This document shows positions 32,771 through 47,200 of a stretch of 64,000 nt of DNA, piece by piece (position 1 is the first letter of the stretch; each line of letters opens with the position of its first letter). The translations under genes and the position numbers were made by a program. The stretch is from assembly GCA_025267735.1 (NCBI GenBank), contig CM046299.1, forward strand, positions 38,020,887-38,084,886, in the 5' to 3' direction. Source of the stretch: Mactra quadrangularis (lineage: Eukaryota > Mollusca > Bivalvia > Venerida > Mactridae). The notes under the pieces are model-generated. The model saw only the letters and a program-made list of their open reading frames with translations, was not told the origin of the DNA and did no database searches.

Positions 32771-34305
32771 CTACATGTTCAGATTGTAGTACCTAATTAT
32801 GTACACAAAGGGTTGACAAAATTGATCGGAAAGGTAAAACCTGTTCGTAACAATTATCAACCTACTTAAATAGGATTATGAACTCAATGTCTTTATGGAC
32901 AAGTGTAATATATGTCCTATTCATTGATGCTCAAAAACCATTCGAGAACATATCTGAATAAGGCTGAGTAAACTTTGATAAAATAAGTTATGAAAAATTG
33001 TCGGCGGCTAATGAGGGATTTAGTCAGTTATCCTTCCTTGATAAAAAGTCTGAAGCGATCCAATTGGGAAGCATGTCTTATCAGTTGGAATTCTCGAACT
33101 TTGTCATTGAAATACTATATAAGGATAATAACATATTTCATAAAATATCATTTCTTAATAAAGATATTAACAGGAGTAATGAAATTTTCTTCATCAAAAC
33201 ATTACTTTGCTTGATGTTCAAACAAATTAAATGATTTACAAAAAACGTATATAAGATTGATTGTGTCAAATTGGCATTGAAAAATAAGGGTAAAATCGGA
33301 GTAATCCAACTGATTTGACCTAGCTATTTTGAAGAGTATGTAAAGGGAAATAAATGGCTGATGTCCCTCAGAAATAGGATTAAAATGTCGAACGTGGCAG
33401 CATTTGAATAAGTGTACTGAATGTTTTAACAAATTAAGAATGCACCTGAGTCTAGAAACAAACGTGCATTTTATCGCAAGTCAAAAATGCATGCGTGTTG
33501 CATGTAAGTTCAGAAAAATCCAATGTCATTAATCTTCCACATTTACTTTGACCTTTATATCCGTTAAAGGGTCTTATGTAATTATGTCTAAATATATGAC
33601 ATATTTGGGGCTAGATTAAAGGGTCAGCATTTTGATAAAAGCTATATGAACTATCTAAAAACTGAGAACTAAACGTATTTGATGAGTCATATAAGTTGAC
33701 TGTTTGCAATGATATATTACATTTAACTAATACTAGTGACTAGGCGACTATGTCAGTATTATCTTAGGCGGTCAACAAACACCCAAACCTGTAGGCTAGT
33801 TACACAAACATCGCACCTTCATTCTACGTTTCAAGTCCACGATAATGATGGAATTGTACATATCAAAGTAAACTCAAGTCAAATACAGGAGCGTATATAA
33901 AGAACTTGATGTACGATATACAACTTTGGAATGTCATCTTTGATTCTATTTCAGCTTGATAATCAAGTCTCGGAATCCGTCTTTCTTATGGTGTTTTCTC
34001 TAATGCCACCTCCAAAATATGTAGCTGCGGAAAGAGTTGTTTCCCCTTGATTTTATTCCCATAATGCAATGTTACAGTCATTAATATTTTTTAAAAATCC
34101 AGATCAAATTTTACAAAACGTAATATTTTTCATTCTTTAGACCATGTTTATCATTTCATAATATAATTGAGCTGAATTAGAAATACATGTAGTATACTGT
34201 ATTGTGTGGTTTGTTTTTGAACTACTATTTATTCTTCTTTCGGTCACCATTCGGTTTTGTTCGGAATATTTGTACCACTAACTATAATCAAGTGACATAC
34301 ACCAG
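32771..34305. other. no feature seen
   Basis: Non-coding; small overlapping ORFs only. Confidence 0.45.
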
Positions 34306-34611
34306 CAACATGTACATTCGAAACAACTTCGGCGATCATCTACGAAGATATACCTCGGAAAACAGACGTAGTAGGAATACAACCAGGTTATAAGGTCCGG
34401 CGACTGTCATTTTCATGTCAACATTTAATAATGACATTGTTACACGCTTTATCACACCATTTCATCAGTACAATGTCTTACACGGCGTATTTCTGTGTAG
34501 TTCAGTATATATTACCACAGAAACCAAATTCCTAATCTACTCTTTCACCTTATGATATCCGAGATTTATCTGCGTAGAAGATCGCCAAGGTAGTTCCGAA
34601 TGCAACATGTA
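34306..34611. mobile_element. MULE-like MITE (TTCGGAAC family), copy 1
   Basis: The element 34,315-34,602 (288 bp) has imperfect TIRs of about 44 bp beginning CATTCGAAACAACTTCGGCG and (reverse complement) CATTCGGAACTACCTTGGCG. It is flanked by CAACATGTA (9 bp; the identity can be read as 11 bp, GCAACATGTAC). It is about 85% identical to 62,076-62,363. TSD length and TIR type point to Mutator-like elements. Confidence 0.88.
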
Positions 34612-34988
34612 CCTACTTGTAAGGTAAACTGTACAAAGTTCGTCGAGGTGTCTGTAACAGATTTCCTAGTAGAAGTGGTGTTACTTATTAGTTTGACTTA
34701 GGTGTTATCAAGTACGATGATGTACCAATACAAACCCGAGACAGTGGTCAACTGTATTAACCAATACGTTGACTTTTTCATAAAAAATAATATCTGTAAA
34801 CTGGAATTTTGTTTCTAATTCTAAATTAAAAAGACAAGAACTGAATCAGCCATTGTCTATCTGCCTAACTAAGATTTGATTATTAGCTGTGTCAGCTGTG
34901 AGCTACTAGAGGTGGCAAGAAATGAACTTTAATGAAAGAAATGAATTTAGTACGTACTGATTTGAATCCAAGCATATATATCTATGTA

Positions 34989-35368
34989 TACAGTACCCAC
35001 CAAAAGTTTGGAGACATTTTCACTTTGTAGGCTTACTGAATAGCGTTTATCTACAATTTTAGTTTTGTTTACTTTGAAATGCTTTTAAGTTTTGCTTTAT
35101 TTTTGGTTATCATTACAATTATAACTGAGAATACAAAAATAGTATAAAAGCTGTTTTGAAAAATAATAAATTAAACATGGTTTAAGAGGCTTTAGGATAT
35201 CAGATGCCGAATCTTATAGATGTGATATATTAATTCAATTTGTTTTCATTTTATAACAAACCATACTTAAATATATATATATAAAATTATGATTCGACAA
35301 AAATAATCATCAAAATTAGAGAATTGTAGTATATTTCTTTTGTCTCCAAACTTTTGGTGGGTACTGTA
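34989..35368. mobile_element. Tc1/mariner-type MITE with near-perfect TIRs
   Basis: The element 34,991-35,366 is bounded by TA on each side. Its ends are exact inverted copies for 26 bases, beginning CAGTACCCACCAAAAGTTTG. TA duplication and a CAGT start fit Tc1/mariner. A degraded copy in the same orientation lies at about 58,577-58,965. Confidence 0.92.
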
Positions 35369-38248
35369 TAACTGCATGTTATTAATATATTTATCATTTA
35401 ATGACTTATCATGATTGTATTATAATATTGATAGTAAGAAATACACATCATAAGAAATGATAATTTCAAGTAATTAAAAAAGTTTATCGTCGCTTCAGCT
35501 TCTTTGGGGGAAAGAATGATGGCAATTCTTTCATCGTTTAGAAGAGAGTTAGATCTGCCCCTGGATGATAGAGTTCGTACAAGGAGATATTTTGTAGATA
35601 TGTAAATGTGTCTCACTTTAGGTAGATAGGGGGATTCTGAATGTGCCAACGTTGATTCTATACGGATTAAAACAATTTAAAATTTCCGTTTTACATCGCA
35701 ACTATAAGTGTGTTTTATTAATCCGCAAGAAGTTCCGTTTATTCAAGGACTGAAAATAACAGCAAAGATATTTATTGGACATTTTTTTCGTGAAATGATT
35801 TTTCTTGTATGATATATAATTTATAAAAATGAGGATACATCGTGTGCATTCATTAGTTGTATTGATACGTAAGTATGGTTGGAATATTTATATCGATTCC
35901 GGATTATACCGGAAGGGGTTTGGTTTTTAACGCGCACCGACTTTCAGTTTTGTCTTACTATGAAGCTGACCGTCGGTAAAATAAAAAATTGAGAATATCT
36001 TATATTTTAACAAAAATGTTCAACCATAATCATGTGTTTGTGAAGTGACTTTATCCATGGCGACAGGGCGATTTGTTAATTTAGATTAATAGTTAATTAA
36101 TAGCCAATGTTTTGCTCCAGTTTTCAGTGCAAAGCCTCAAAATATCTTTTTTGTAGCATACAAAGGAATGCTGGCGGTGCACTCAAAGAAAGGTTTATAT
36201 ACACCGATATTAAACCCGGAATGTTTTAGCATACTTCATTGAAAAACTTACTCATCTTATAGAGAATTAATGAACGTTTCATTTGTTTAGGCTTAGACGA
36301 AATACCCCCAGACATACACTGGGCAAGCTTACGAGTATAGCCGTAACCAAGGTAACGGCAAACCTTAAATCCTGGTTTAGTTAGGCGTGATGCTGAAAGA
36401 AAATCACGAACAATAACATGACAACACAACGTTTCATCGAAAAATGAAGATACGTATATGCTTGATATCCAACTTACGCTTTATTTAAAGAAAGCTATGG
36501 TCACAGTGCAGCGGTAATTCTCTCGACTTCGAGTTCGATTCCTATAGTCGCATCAGGCAAGACGACAATGTCCTCTCTTTCTCGTATTGGGAAAAATATT
36601 GTCAGTTTTTTGGAGATGATAAATAAATGGCCAGTTTCCTAAGCATATCGCTAACTGTAGCGGTTCGCCTCTTCAAGTCTTGGTACCTTTGATTTAATAT
36701 CATTTACATATTCCTTTTGGTGTAAGAAGGGTACCAGGGGACAAAGCTATCGGAAGCGACATCCATAGGAAACTGGCCACAAGTGCAAGTGAAAAAGAAA
36801 ACATATTTCCAGGCTAAAGATACAAACACTAAGCGCAAAACATATTTGTGGCTATTGTGGGTTATTCTTTTTAATGATTATGATATACCGTCAGAAGTTC
36901 TTGCTCACGCATGTCTCGGTGGGATGTCTTTGATTGAAGCGGGGAAATAGCATTGATATGCAACATCTCTACAAACGGTTTTATTAGCATTATTTTTATT
37001 TTACAACGTATTCAAGTTATCAAATGGGTATTCAATCAAAATACTTGTACATCTACTAACTTTATGTTTCCTTCTATACAAAAACAACATATAAAATGTA
37101 CATCGTAAGAAACGTAAGAAAACGCGTTGCGACAGTAACATTCAATCTCTAAGGCAGTTATTTGATTTTCAATTAAAAATATAAAATCTGGTTTAGAAAT
37201 AAATTTCATTACTCCATCAAGGAAACGTAAGGAATGGTTTTGTAATGAATTCAAACCAACACAGAGGAGCAGACGATCCTATAATTTTTAGTCGTTTTAA
37301 CCACTCGATCTCCCCCACCCAAATTATGTATTTAGTCATTAACATACGTGCATTTTTAGACGTATATCTACTATATAATCATGAAATTTAAAAGTATTGT
37401 CATAAATAAGTATTTGTATTATAAAATAGACATCACCTAATTTGTTTTGTATGAAAACATAGTAACATATAACGTGCGGTTAGTCAGCTAACTAACATTG
37501 TCTTTAAAATTTTAAAATTGCTGATAATTTGCACGCGCGTATTCTAAGACTCGCCAACTAAACCACCTGCAATATCGTATTCTTTACATACAAAAACCAT
37601 TTGAAGTATGAGAAGATACTGAGGTTGTTTTTTTTTATAATGCTAATTTACAATCATTTATACATTTAAAACCTGATACATGTAAATGATTACAAAACAT
37701 AACAGTTTTCATTCATAACATAACGAATGTCCATTTGCATAGAATTGAATTTATAAAACATTCTGTTGCAAAGTTATTAATGACAACTTCTTATGAAAGT
37801 GAGTTATTACCTCATGTGATATAAAAACGGTGTAATTTATAACTTTTCCATAATAAAAAATAGTTATTGTAATTTGTAAATCTGACATGGTTAGAATTTT
37901 AGAAATACAGCGTTAAATTGGAAACCAGTAATCTGAGAAAACTTCTGTGGTCATAAACACAAATTTGTACGAGGGAACTCAAGCTTAATGAAAACATTGT
38001 GAATATTGATTCAAAGGACGTACCATGATGACACCAATACGTTTGTAATTACATGTGTAACTTGAAATGTACAATCCTAGAATTTGGCATTTTAACGCCT
38101 TTTCTTTGAACCTTTGACTTAGAAGTTGTGTACTGAATAGACATCCTAAAAGAGACAGATTTGAGACAGATTGAGACAGTTTTTTTGCTCTAAATGTTGC
38201 AATTTTAAGCATATTTTAGCTACATATGAACTCTTCTTTTTGTTTCAG
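35369..38248. other. no exon identified upstream of the mucin gene
   Basis: 2.9 kb with no convincing signal-peptide exon. A tRNA-like B box (GAGTTCGATTCC at about 36,526-36,542) with CAGTGCAGCGGTAATTC before it may be a decayed SINE head. The missing first exon(s) of the downstream gene could lie here or before the window. Confidence 0.4.
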
Positions 38249-38275
38249 TATCGGTAGCTTTCACAAAAGGTGTAG
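38249..38275 (+). CDS. small 27-nt exon before the discoidin domain
   Basis: TTTTTGTTTCAG precedes and GTAAGT follows. It reads SVAFTKGV with two bases in front and one behind, which joins in frame to the next exon as V-(G/E)-VCKN. As it is tiny, it is the least certain exon, but splice signals and phase agree. Confidence 0.55.
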
Positions 38276-41200
38276 GTAAGTTATCGTAAATATATTTACA
38301 ATATTTGAACAACAACAAAATATATCAAAGCGCTAAACGTGCTGCCTGGACATGAGTCCAACAGGTCAAATCATTAATACTGTCCAATATTGTTAAAAAT
38401 GAGACTATTTTTTCACGCGTAGGTGTAACCTATTTTTCCATCGTTGCACTTTATCGGACTGCGCATGACCGAGTATAATTGTCCGCGATATAATTTTGCG
38501 TTTCAAAAATTGCGGTTTCTCAGACCTGAGTTACTAGCAACATTTGTCAAAATGAGAACCAGAGTTGAAGATGTCCAAATCTTCAGATGTTCACGCCATC
38601 CGTCTATCTAAACTGAACGCAATATATCGTAGTCGTAATTCCAAACCGACTTATGAGCATTTTCATAGTTTTTAGAAAAAAAAAATCAGATTTTCAGATT
38701 ATAACTATTAAGCAGGACATGTCTTCGTGGAATTGATGTTCATGTTAATTCAGAATAATATCACAGGGATATAACTCTAACAGTCTTGTAAGGCTTGGAA
38801 ACAAACGACATAACGGTACCAAATACTCGATAATGCAAAAAATTGACTGATTTTAGCGATTTGCAAGTCCTGGACAGAACTCAACCGAAAGTTAACTGAC
38901 TCCGTTAGATTCATTTAAAATTGGGACCGATGAACTCACTTACAGTGACTATAGGAATGATTGGTGATATTGCGTTCGGAACTCCTCGGTCAATTACTAG
39001 GAATAACCTAGACATATTTAAGCGCCATTTTGGAACTACTTTTGCGTAACATGTCCAAACAAAATACTTCAACCGTTGTTGAAGTAAACAAATCCACGAT
39101 CGTTGAGGCTGCTGTTATGAATGTTTCGTTTTTAGTTCATAAATTTTACATGCGTGCACGATGAAGTGATTTCCGCTGAACAATATATAGGCACATTTAT
39201 AGTAAAACAAATGTTTCTACGAATCCTTATGTGTTTACGACAAGAACTATTTTGCATAACCGTTACGTGCTTAACCTGTGCTTCGCCTTGTGTATGTAGT
39301 AAAAACCCTAGCTTATAGGTGGACCCCTAAGAATCCTTCCGAGATATTCATTTAATGAATGGTCGAGATGTTCCGAATGGATATATAGAAGTTGTTGTAG
39401 ATCACGTGACTATATTCGATGTATTTCTGTCACTATATTTCAGAGGTATGTAAGAACAGTTTGATTACAGGAAAGAATGTCGTAATGACAGCATCCTCCT
39501 CTCAGTTTCCTGAAACAGCTCATGGACCACAACTCGCTCGTCTTGATAATCAAGAAAAATTAGATCCTAATGGACATTTGTTAGCTGGTGGTTGGGTTGC
39601 GGGGCAACACGATCAAAATCAATATTTACAGGTTAGTGGTTGTTATGTTTTACTTTTAAGGTTAAAAAAGTTTAAGTGTGGTTCAAATGCTGCTGCCATA
39701 TGTTCATCCGACTGTACAATTTGTATGACTACTCCTGGGGCCCATATTATCAAGCGTCTTACGGCCGATTTTAGTCGTATATCCTTCTATATTTTATTGT
39801 TAAATTATCGTAAGATTTTTGATTATATGCTTCCCTGATCATTAAAATCACCTTCAGACAGGTGATCCCTCACAGTACCCAATTAAACTTGGGTGAAGTG
39901 GAACAACTGTAGTTTAATTTCGTGTACAAGGAAATCAGCAGTGTTCCAAGTGGGTTTCAAACACGGTACCTCTTAAAACTGGATCACTGCTCCTTTTCTT
40001 GAACCGAGTAGCGATCACAAACAAATTTAATTTCGTTGAAATTGATCTTGTAAAATGATATATGATCGATTCCGTAGAAAGTTAGGTCATGGGTTTTATA
40101 TATAAAATCCCTGGTTAGGTTGAATAATGGTTTGGTCAATAACTAACATAATTACGACCTTATACTATATATCTAAATATATGCATATTGTTTGTTTTGA
40201 GCTTGAAAAAATGCTTATACTCCGACGAATTAAAGGGACTGACAATTTGAACATTTTTAATAGTAGCTGTTAGATACCGTTTTTAGGTAAAGAAGTGTAA
40301 TAGAAACAAATTACAAGGATTGGAATAAAACAACTTAGTAATGTTTTATCATTTATTTAGTTAAATTGCAAATGGACTTGAATACTCTTGAATAAAAATA
40401 CATTCGATGTCTTTGGATATTTTGCTCTTATATATCGCTTGAACTAAGTCAACACTTTTATTTCGATTCTATCTGCGTTGAGAATGTCCTTTGAGGCGGT
40501 TCTACTATCCTATAGTTCGATTTATGTATGAATCTGTACCACGAATTAGTCACAATATGAATCGTTTGTTAGCAATAGAATTTGTCAAGATTTGAATTAA
40601 ACTTAATGGCTTTTGAAAATTAAAAAAAGTTTCGTAATGCGATTTTTCACAACGGAAGGAATGAACAATTAGAAACTTACTTTATGTCTTTCTATGCCAA
40701 CCGAATTATCTGAAAACCGCTCTTAATCTTTAAATGCTTTGGTCAAGAGTGGGTACATGTGCGGGCTTCAGAGTCTAGACTACACGATGGAATCTCTTAA
40801 GTATTTGAGTCCTTCATATGGCCTTGTAGTCCAAGCTCTCCGTCATTGTTTATACGGATATAGATATATTTTACACCGGATAAGTAAATACTATACTTCA
40901 AAATAGTCTGAACTGGAATAATAAGGAATGTTTTCAAGTGGAAGATAAAATTATGACTTGATAAAAAGCTAAACAAACAAGGATGGTCATTAAAAGTCTA
41001 TTAAGTAAACATAGACTAAATATTGTACAATTACTGTGTTTGCTCATCACTTAATTTGTCCAATGGACAATCTCTCTGCTCGTGGTGGAATTTACTCTAT
41101 GACCGAGTTTAAAACAATTCATCTTGTTTCATCAACAACGCCCTTAATGCCATATATTTCACAGAACAAAACAGAACAAAACAGAACAGATAATTTATTT

Positions 41201-44200
41201 CAGATAAGTACTTCGTACATAATCATGTTAACATAGTCCCAGTAATCATTACACATTTTAATACAATTACTAACACATATCTACATATACCGATACAGAA
41301 TTTCAAATGACCTCTAATATATTTTGGAAGTAAAAAGACTAGTTCTTTTTTGTCTTTGGTATTGGGAAGCGTGTCATGGTACTATATTCAAATGCATTTT
41401 TTGCATGTTCTGTTTTAAATCGTTAAATTGTTTTAGTATAATTAGAACTATATTTTATAGTCATATTCTGACAGATTATATTAATTGCACCATTATGTGT
41501 TACTTAATGCCGAAATAAATCCATCTATTTATCTGTCGTTGCCAGACATATACATTTCATGAAGTAGATAAACTTGATAGTAAGGAATCGTTTAGTATTA
41601 TCGAATCACGAATGAAGAAACTATGACGTATAGTAGTCTGGATTACCTGCCCCTTACCACTATCGTTATCGGGTCAGGCAAGCCGTGATCATGGCGGCCT
41701 CCTAAATTATTTTTCAGGTGTTACGTTTTCTTGATCTTGCATTATCATTCGTTGACGATAATTAATTAAGTAGGAGTTCGATACTACATACATATGTAGG
41801 TCATTCGCTTTCGATTTTTTCTGATTACACATATATTTAGCGAACGATTTACACAAACATGTCTCTTTTGAACACGATTCGGACGTGGATTAGTCTCGTT
41901 AGAATTTCGGATACTTTTTTTAGCATAAAATTTAATGAAACCGAACAACTAAAAAGTATTCATTGTACTTCTTGTACAATGATCCTTTGATTTAAGCCTA
42001 TGGAGTGAGAAATGTTCATTTGAAAACATAATTATCCTATACCTAATTCATTACATATGGTGCGGCCATGATCATGCTTTGCCTGACGTACTTTTACCTG
42101 TCTAAGTAAGACTGGGAACCAGACAAAGACGTATAGTCGGACGTTCCGGAATCGGGTTTTTATACTAACAGAAAGTACGCAAGATGCATGATGGGAAAAA
42201 TTATTTATACTTTTATAAAAAATAATAAAATGAGTGATTTTGTAAAGTAGATAGCCCTAAAATGAAATAATTGATATAACCATAGGTTTAAACATTTCAC
42301 ACATAAAAAAGCCTTTATATTAATGAATAGTGATCATTGTATCTTACGAAAGAAAGGTGCGAAAATAAAATTTATATATGAAATAAAATGTTACTCAAAA
42401 CAGCGGGATGAATAGCCAAGTGGATGTGATACTTGACTTGTAATCCGAACAGTGTAGGTTCGAATCCCACTACGTCTATGCAAAAAGGCGATAAAAAGCA
42501 CCCGAACGGAAGAAAGACCGAAAATGCAAAAGACCGAAACTGACCGAAATGCAAAAAATATTAAAATACCAAAAATGCAAAAAGACCGAAAGGGACCAAA
42601 ATGCAAAAAAAGGATCGAAACTGACCGAAATGCAAAAAGACCGAAAAGGACCGAAATGCAAAATAGATCGAGATGGACCGAAAAGCACAATGACCGGAAC
42701 TGACCGAAATGCAAAAGACCGAAAGGGCCAGAAATGCAAAAGAGACCGAGATGGACCGAAATGCACAATGACCGAAATTGACCGAATGCACAATGATCAA
42801 GGTTGCAGAAAAGCACAAAACCAAGAATGACCGAAAAGAATAAAGACCGATAATGCAAAAGGACCGATTAGAAAGAAAGGCATGCAGTAGGAAGGAGTGA
42901 GGGGGAGAGAAGGAGAGAGGGGAGAGAGAAAGAGGCGGAGGGATAAAGAGAGAGAAAGTGAGGAGAGAGTGATGGAAAGAGGGAGAGAGGGAAAGAGAAA
43001 GATTAGGAGAGAGAAGGGGTTTTAAATCGCTAGTCTTTAGTTTTTTACTTAATATTTACGTCATGATGATGTCTTTCTATTATTATTACCCACGAATGTA
43101 AGATTTTGAAGTAAGTAGCTTTAATATTTATTTTGTACTCAAATTTTGTACATATAACGATATAAAGTTACTTTTTCCATTCACTTAATAATTTTAAAGT
43201 GTTGATTCAAGGGTTTTGATTCCAATTCCCATCGACTCAAACGTCCGGTTTACACATATATGTCGCTCGTCCGCTTTTTCGGACGATTTCATCTGAGGAC
43301 TTAGACACGATTTTGAAGCAAACAACTTTGTGTTTTACCTTGACTTAGCAGGAACCGAATTATATTATGTCAAAATTTCAATATGTTGTATGTTTAAACA
43401 AACAGGTTATCACTGAAGTGTCCAAAAACGTTCGAATATAGGAATGCGAGGAGTACGTTAAGGACTCTGTGCAAGATATTATTTCACTAAAGTGACACAT
43501 TAAAAACCTTTGTAACAGGTGGTCAAAATGGAAAGCTCTTATAAATGTAGGATATTGTAGGATTAACAATTAACAATTGCGGGGTTTCTGCATCGGCTCA
43601 TGCTCAGTTGTTTTCAGTGGGCAAAATTTCTGAAAATATGAAGTAATTCAGAAAGTAAGAATCATTTTCTATCTCAGAATCATGAAAAACTATGTCCCAG
43701 ATTTTGGCGAATATATATTAAGTTACACAAATACAAACTTTTATTTAATTATGAGTATTTAGTATTTAATTATATCGTCATAGGAGTTTCGTACATACAT
43801 CAACCTGTATTTAAGACAAGATATAGCGGGCTTTCATCTTTATTGTCAATTAAACTATTACATCATTGATGGATATTTAATGGGCGCCAGTACATCATGA
43901 CAACAAAGAATGTTTGTATATGAAATTATTTAATTGTATTGTCTAATATTATTAATATAGTTTATAATTGTAAGTTCAGTTCCTGGTAAAGTTGTGTTTT
44001 CATATACAAGAGCAAAGATTTTAATCCAATGAAACACATCATGATCGGCGTTTATATACATGTAGATACAAATCTTTACAAGAATGCCAAAATGCAACTG
44101 TTAGAAAACTATTCTGCCTATAATGATCGCAGTATGAATGGACACAGATTTATGTCTGTGCTAAATGGGGAGTTATCTCATTTGTTCAGCTCTGTCTGCC

Positions 44201-47200
44201 GAAATTAAATATACGAAAACTTTAGACTCTTTCAATCCCTAGGTACATAATCCGCAAATAGTTCTGGCAGTATATTGAATTTCAATTCAAACAGATTCTC
44301 TGTTATGATAGGTGCAATAAATTCTGTATTAGACTGTCAGTAAGAGCTTTGTACTCATTAACTAGTTATAGTACTTTTTCGCTGTGGCATTAATTTTAAA
44401 TAGTTTTTACATGGGGTTTCCCCATGTTTAGTAGTGGACTGTGAAATCCACATCAAAAATTGTCGCGGACGATTACATTCGGTTGTGCGCGCGCAAATAA
44501 AGGGATAATTACCACTGATATTAATATAGTCCGCATTACGCGTTAACAGGTTACATACCACTAAATGGTAACCGGAAGTAGGCATTTACCGGAAGTAGAA
44601 AGTGTGACATGGTCCTTATTTATTTTTTGAGAGTGCATGGATACCTCATTTGTGGTGCTTTTTAATATTGAAGAGTATGTATGTCTTTGACAATGCTTTT
44701 CCTATGAAAGTATGCAAAAATTCAATGGATCTGGTTAGTTTAGTCGCGAAAACTGGTTAAAAGGGGAGATGACTCTGTACGGCTGGTGAAGAGTTAAAAA
44801 CCAGGACATTTTCAGGGTAGGAACTTTCAATCGAAATTTATTTTCTTATAAGTAACGTAACTTTTTTTCTAATACTGATCATTTTGAGGGGAATAGATAG
44901 ATCTTTCAGCCTATATATGGTTTGGGGTATCTCACACCCCTGGGTCATAGTGTAATTTGTCATTGAAAATGAGACTTTTTATATACAACAAAGAAGGATT
45001 TTATTTAGTGGTATGTAACCTAACAAGCAGACGATAAGAAGCACGTGTACATCTTATCTAGTTTATGTAAGGTAAAGATCCCTTGTATCGCTTCCATGAA
45101 TTGTATACACCCATATACTCTACCAAAACCCCATGTCTGACAGCGCTATCGGCGCTTTGATTTTATCTGATTTGGAATGTCACATCTAGTGCAGTCTGGC
45201 TGCAGTTAGTAAGAGAATGCACTAGATGGCGAGGGGGAGGGGAACACCTTCAGCGTGAAATAAAATCTACAATATCATTTATTGTTCCACAGATTGAGTT
45301 TGACTCACCTAGTGTTGTACGAGGTTTAGTTACCCAAGGTAGAAATGGTTGTTGTCAACATTGGGTCGAAAATTATACAGTCTCGTACAGTAAAGATTGT
45401 AAGACATGGACACAATTAAATGTAAGTATAGTTTTATATCAGGCCTCAAATTTGACAAAAATAAGACTTACTTCTTTTGCGAGTTTATCTAATTTCACCT
45501 TGCAAAATGAAAATATTGCTAGCAATTTGTATGCATGCTGTTGCAAAATTACAAACAACATGCTAGTATATTTAATCGTCGTTTTTTAAATAGTAAGTTA
45601 ATAAAAAGACCGTATTGTTGATATATCTGGTCGTTTCCAGTCAGAATGTCGGACTTTATATCCGACGTTTCGGGTTCGATTCCCGACAGCAGCAGGTAAT
45701 TGCTGAAGCTTTATGAATTTTTTAAGCTGTCAAGTTGTCGGATCCTTGTAGAAAGTAGTTTACAAGTTGACTTGGTAGTAAAGGTTTAAAGAAAGTCACC
45801 AGGGTACCCTGACCATGTAATTATTGGTTTACCGTTCCGCGTTGGATCAAGTTGCACTCATAATCAACTTCGTTGTTTCCGTTTAGCTCATGGAATTTTG
45901 ATCTACTAGTGGCCTAGGAAGCAAGCTCGACGTTGCAAAAATCTTACTAAAATAGATAACACGTAGTTTATATAGTTGTATGTATACAGTGAAGTTGTGT
46001 AATCCATTATTTCATGATACAAACGAATAATTCAGACAGACTATGAAAACATTAATGAAAGTGACTTTCATGAAATTAATGAAGTTTTACTAATTAACTG
46101 ACCATTTTTCATTAAAGATTTGTCTTAAAATCTGGATATACATAAATCTGTTATAATTTCTTTGTTAAGTTTTGAATGTACGTGTATATAAAGAATATGC
46201 AAAGTTAAATTGTAAAATGTTCTCAAATATGTATTAGGATTTACTTTGCGGGAATAAATAAATTGGTGACACTTAGTTGCATTTGAATAAGTTATTTTGT
46301 TTACACTAATCAATCTACGTTTCAGCCGTTCAATGGGAACACAGATCAAAACAGTAAAGTAGAAAATATGTTCAAATGTCCAATAACAGCAAAATGTATT
46401 CGTATAGAACCTAAATCATTTAATGGCAAGATTTCAATGAGAGTTGACACACTTGGCTGTCCTATAAAACCTGATGGTCTGACCACTACATCAACAACAC
46501 GATCAACAACAACTACAACGCCTTCAACCACGCCTACTACGCCGACAACAACGCCGACAACACCACCCACCACACCTACGACAACGCCTACAACGCCCTC
46601 CACTGCACCGTCAACTACAACAACTCCATCAACCACGCCTACGACGCCATCAACCACGCCTACGACGCCGTCAACAACGCCCACGACGCCGTCAACCACG
46701 CCTACGACGCCGACAACAACAACGACAACACCTTCAACCACGCCTTCCACAACTTCGACGACTTCATGTATGTTTCTACTTTTATCTATTGTATATTTAA
46801 CTGCGGCATTGTAAAAACTAGCTTAGTTATGTAAGCAATAATTCGAGATTTTGAAACTCCCATTCGCCAGCGGGTAGGGTTTGCAGGAAAGTTACTTGAA
46901 ATTGTGGCATTGGTTTCAAAGTTTACGGCCTAATATCTAGAAATAAACTATCTATCATACTCCGCACTGTTGCAAAGTAATAGATAATCAAGCACAGATA
47001 ATATGACAATATAATCACCACCACTTTCTTTTTGCCGTTAAAATTTGATTTACATGTATTTGCAGCCTATACGAAGAACATTGAGCTATCGGACGTTTTT
47101 TTTTTGGTTCGAATTACTTCTTAAAATAAATGACTATGAATAAAAGTAGTAGACCTGCTCAGCAAGGACATCTCGGCAACAGTAAGTACTGTTGGAAAGG

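Noticed and set aside
39419..39838. 139-codon ORF starting at an ATG just before the discoidin exon
   Set aside because: The ATG is upstream of a good CTATATTTCAG acceptor, and the 3' part reads through a GTTAGT donor into a SINE. Only 39,444-39,631 is exonic.
42405..42478. Functional tRNA gene (TGT-like anticodon region)
   Set aside because: The B box is good, but the two acceptor-stem strands do not pair.
42391..42858. Phe/Ser/Arg-rich overlapping ORFs on the minus strand and a KDRKGQKC-type ORF on the plus strand
   Set aside because: They translate the GACCGAAA minisatellite in several frames at once.
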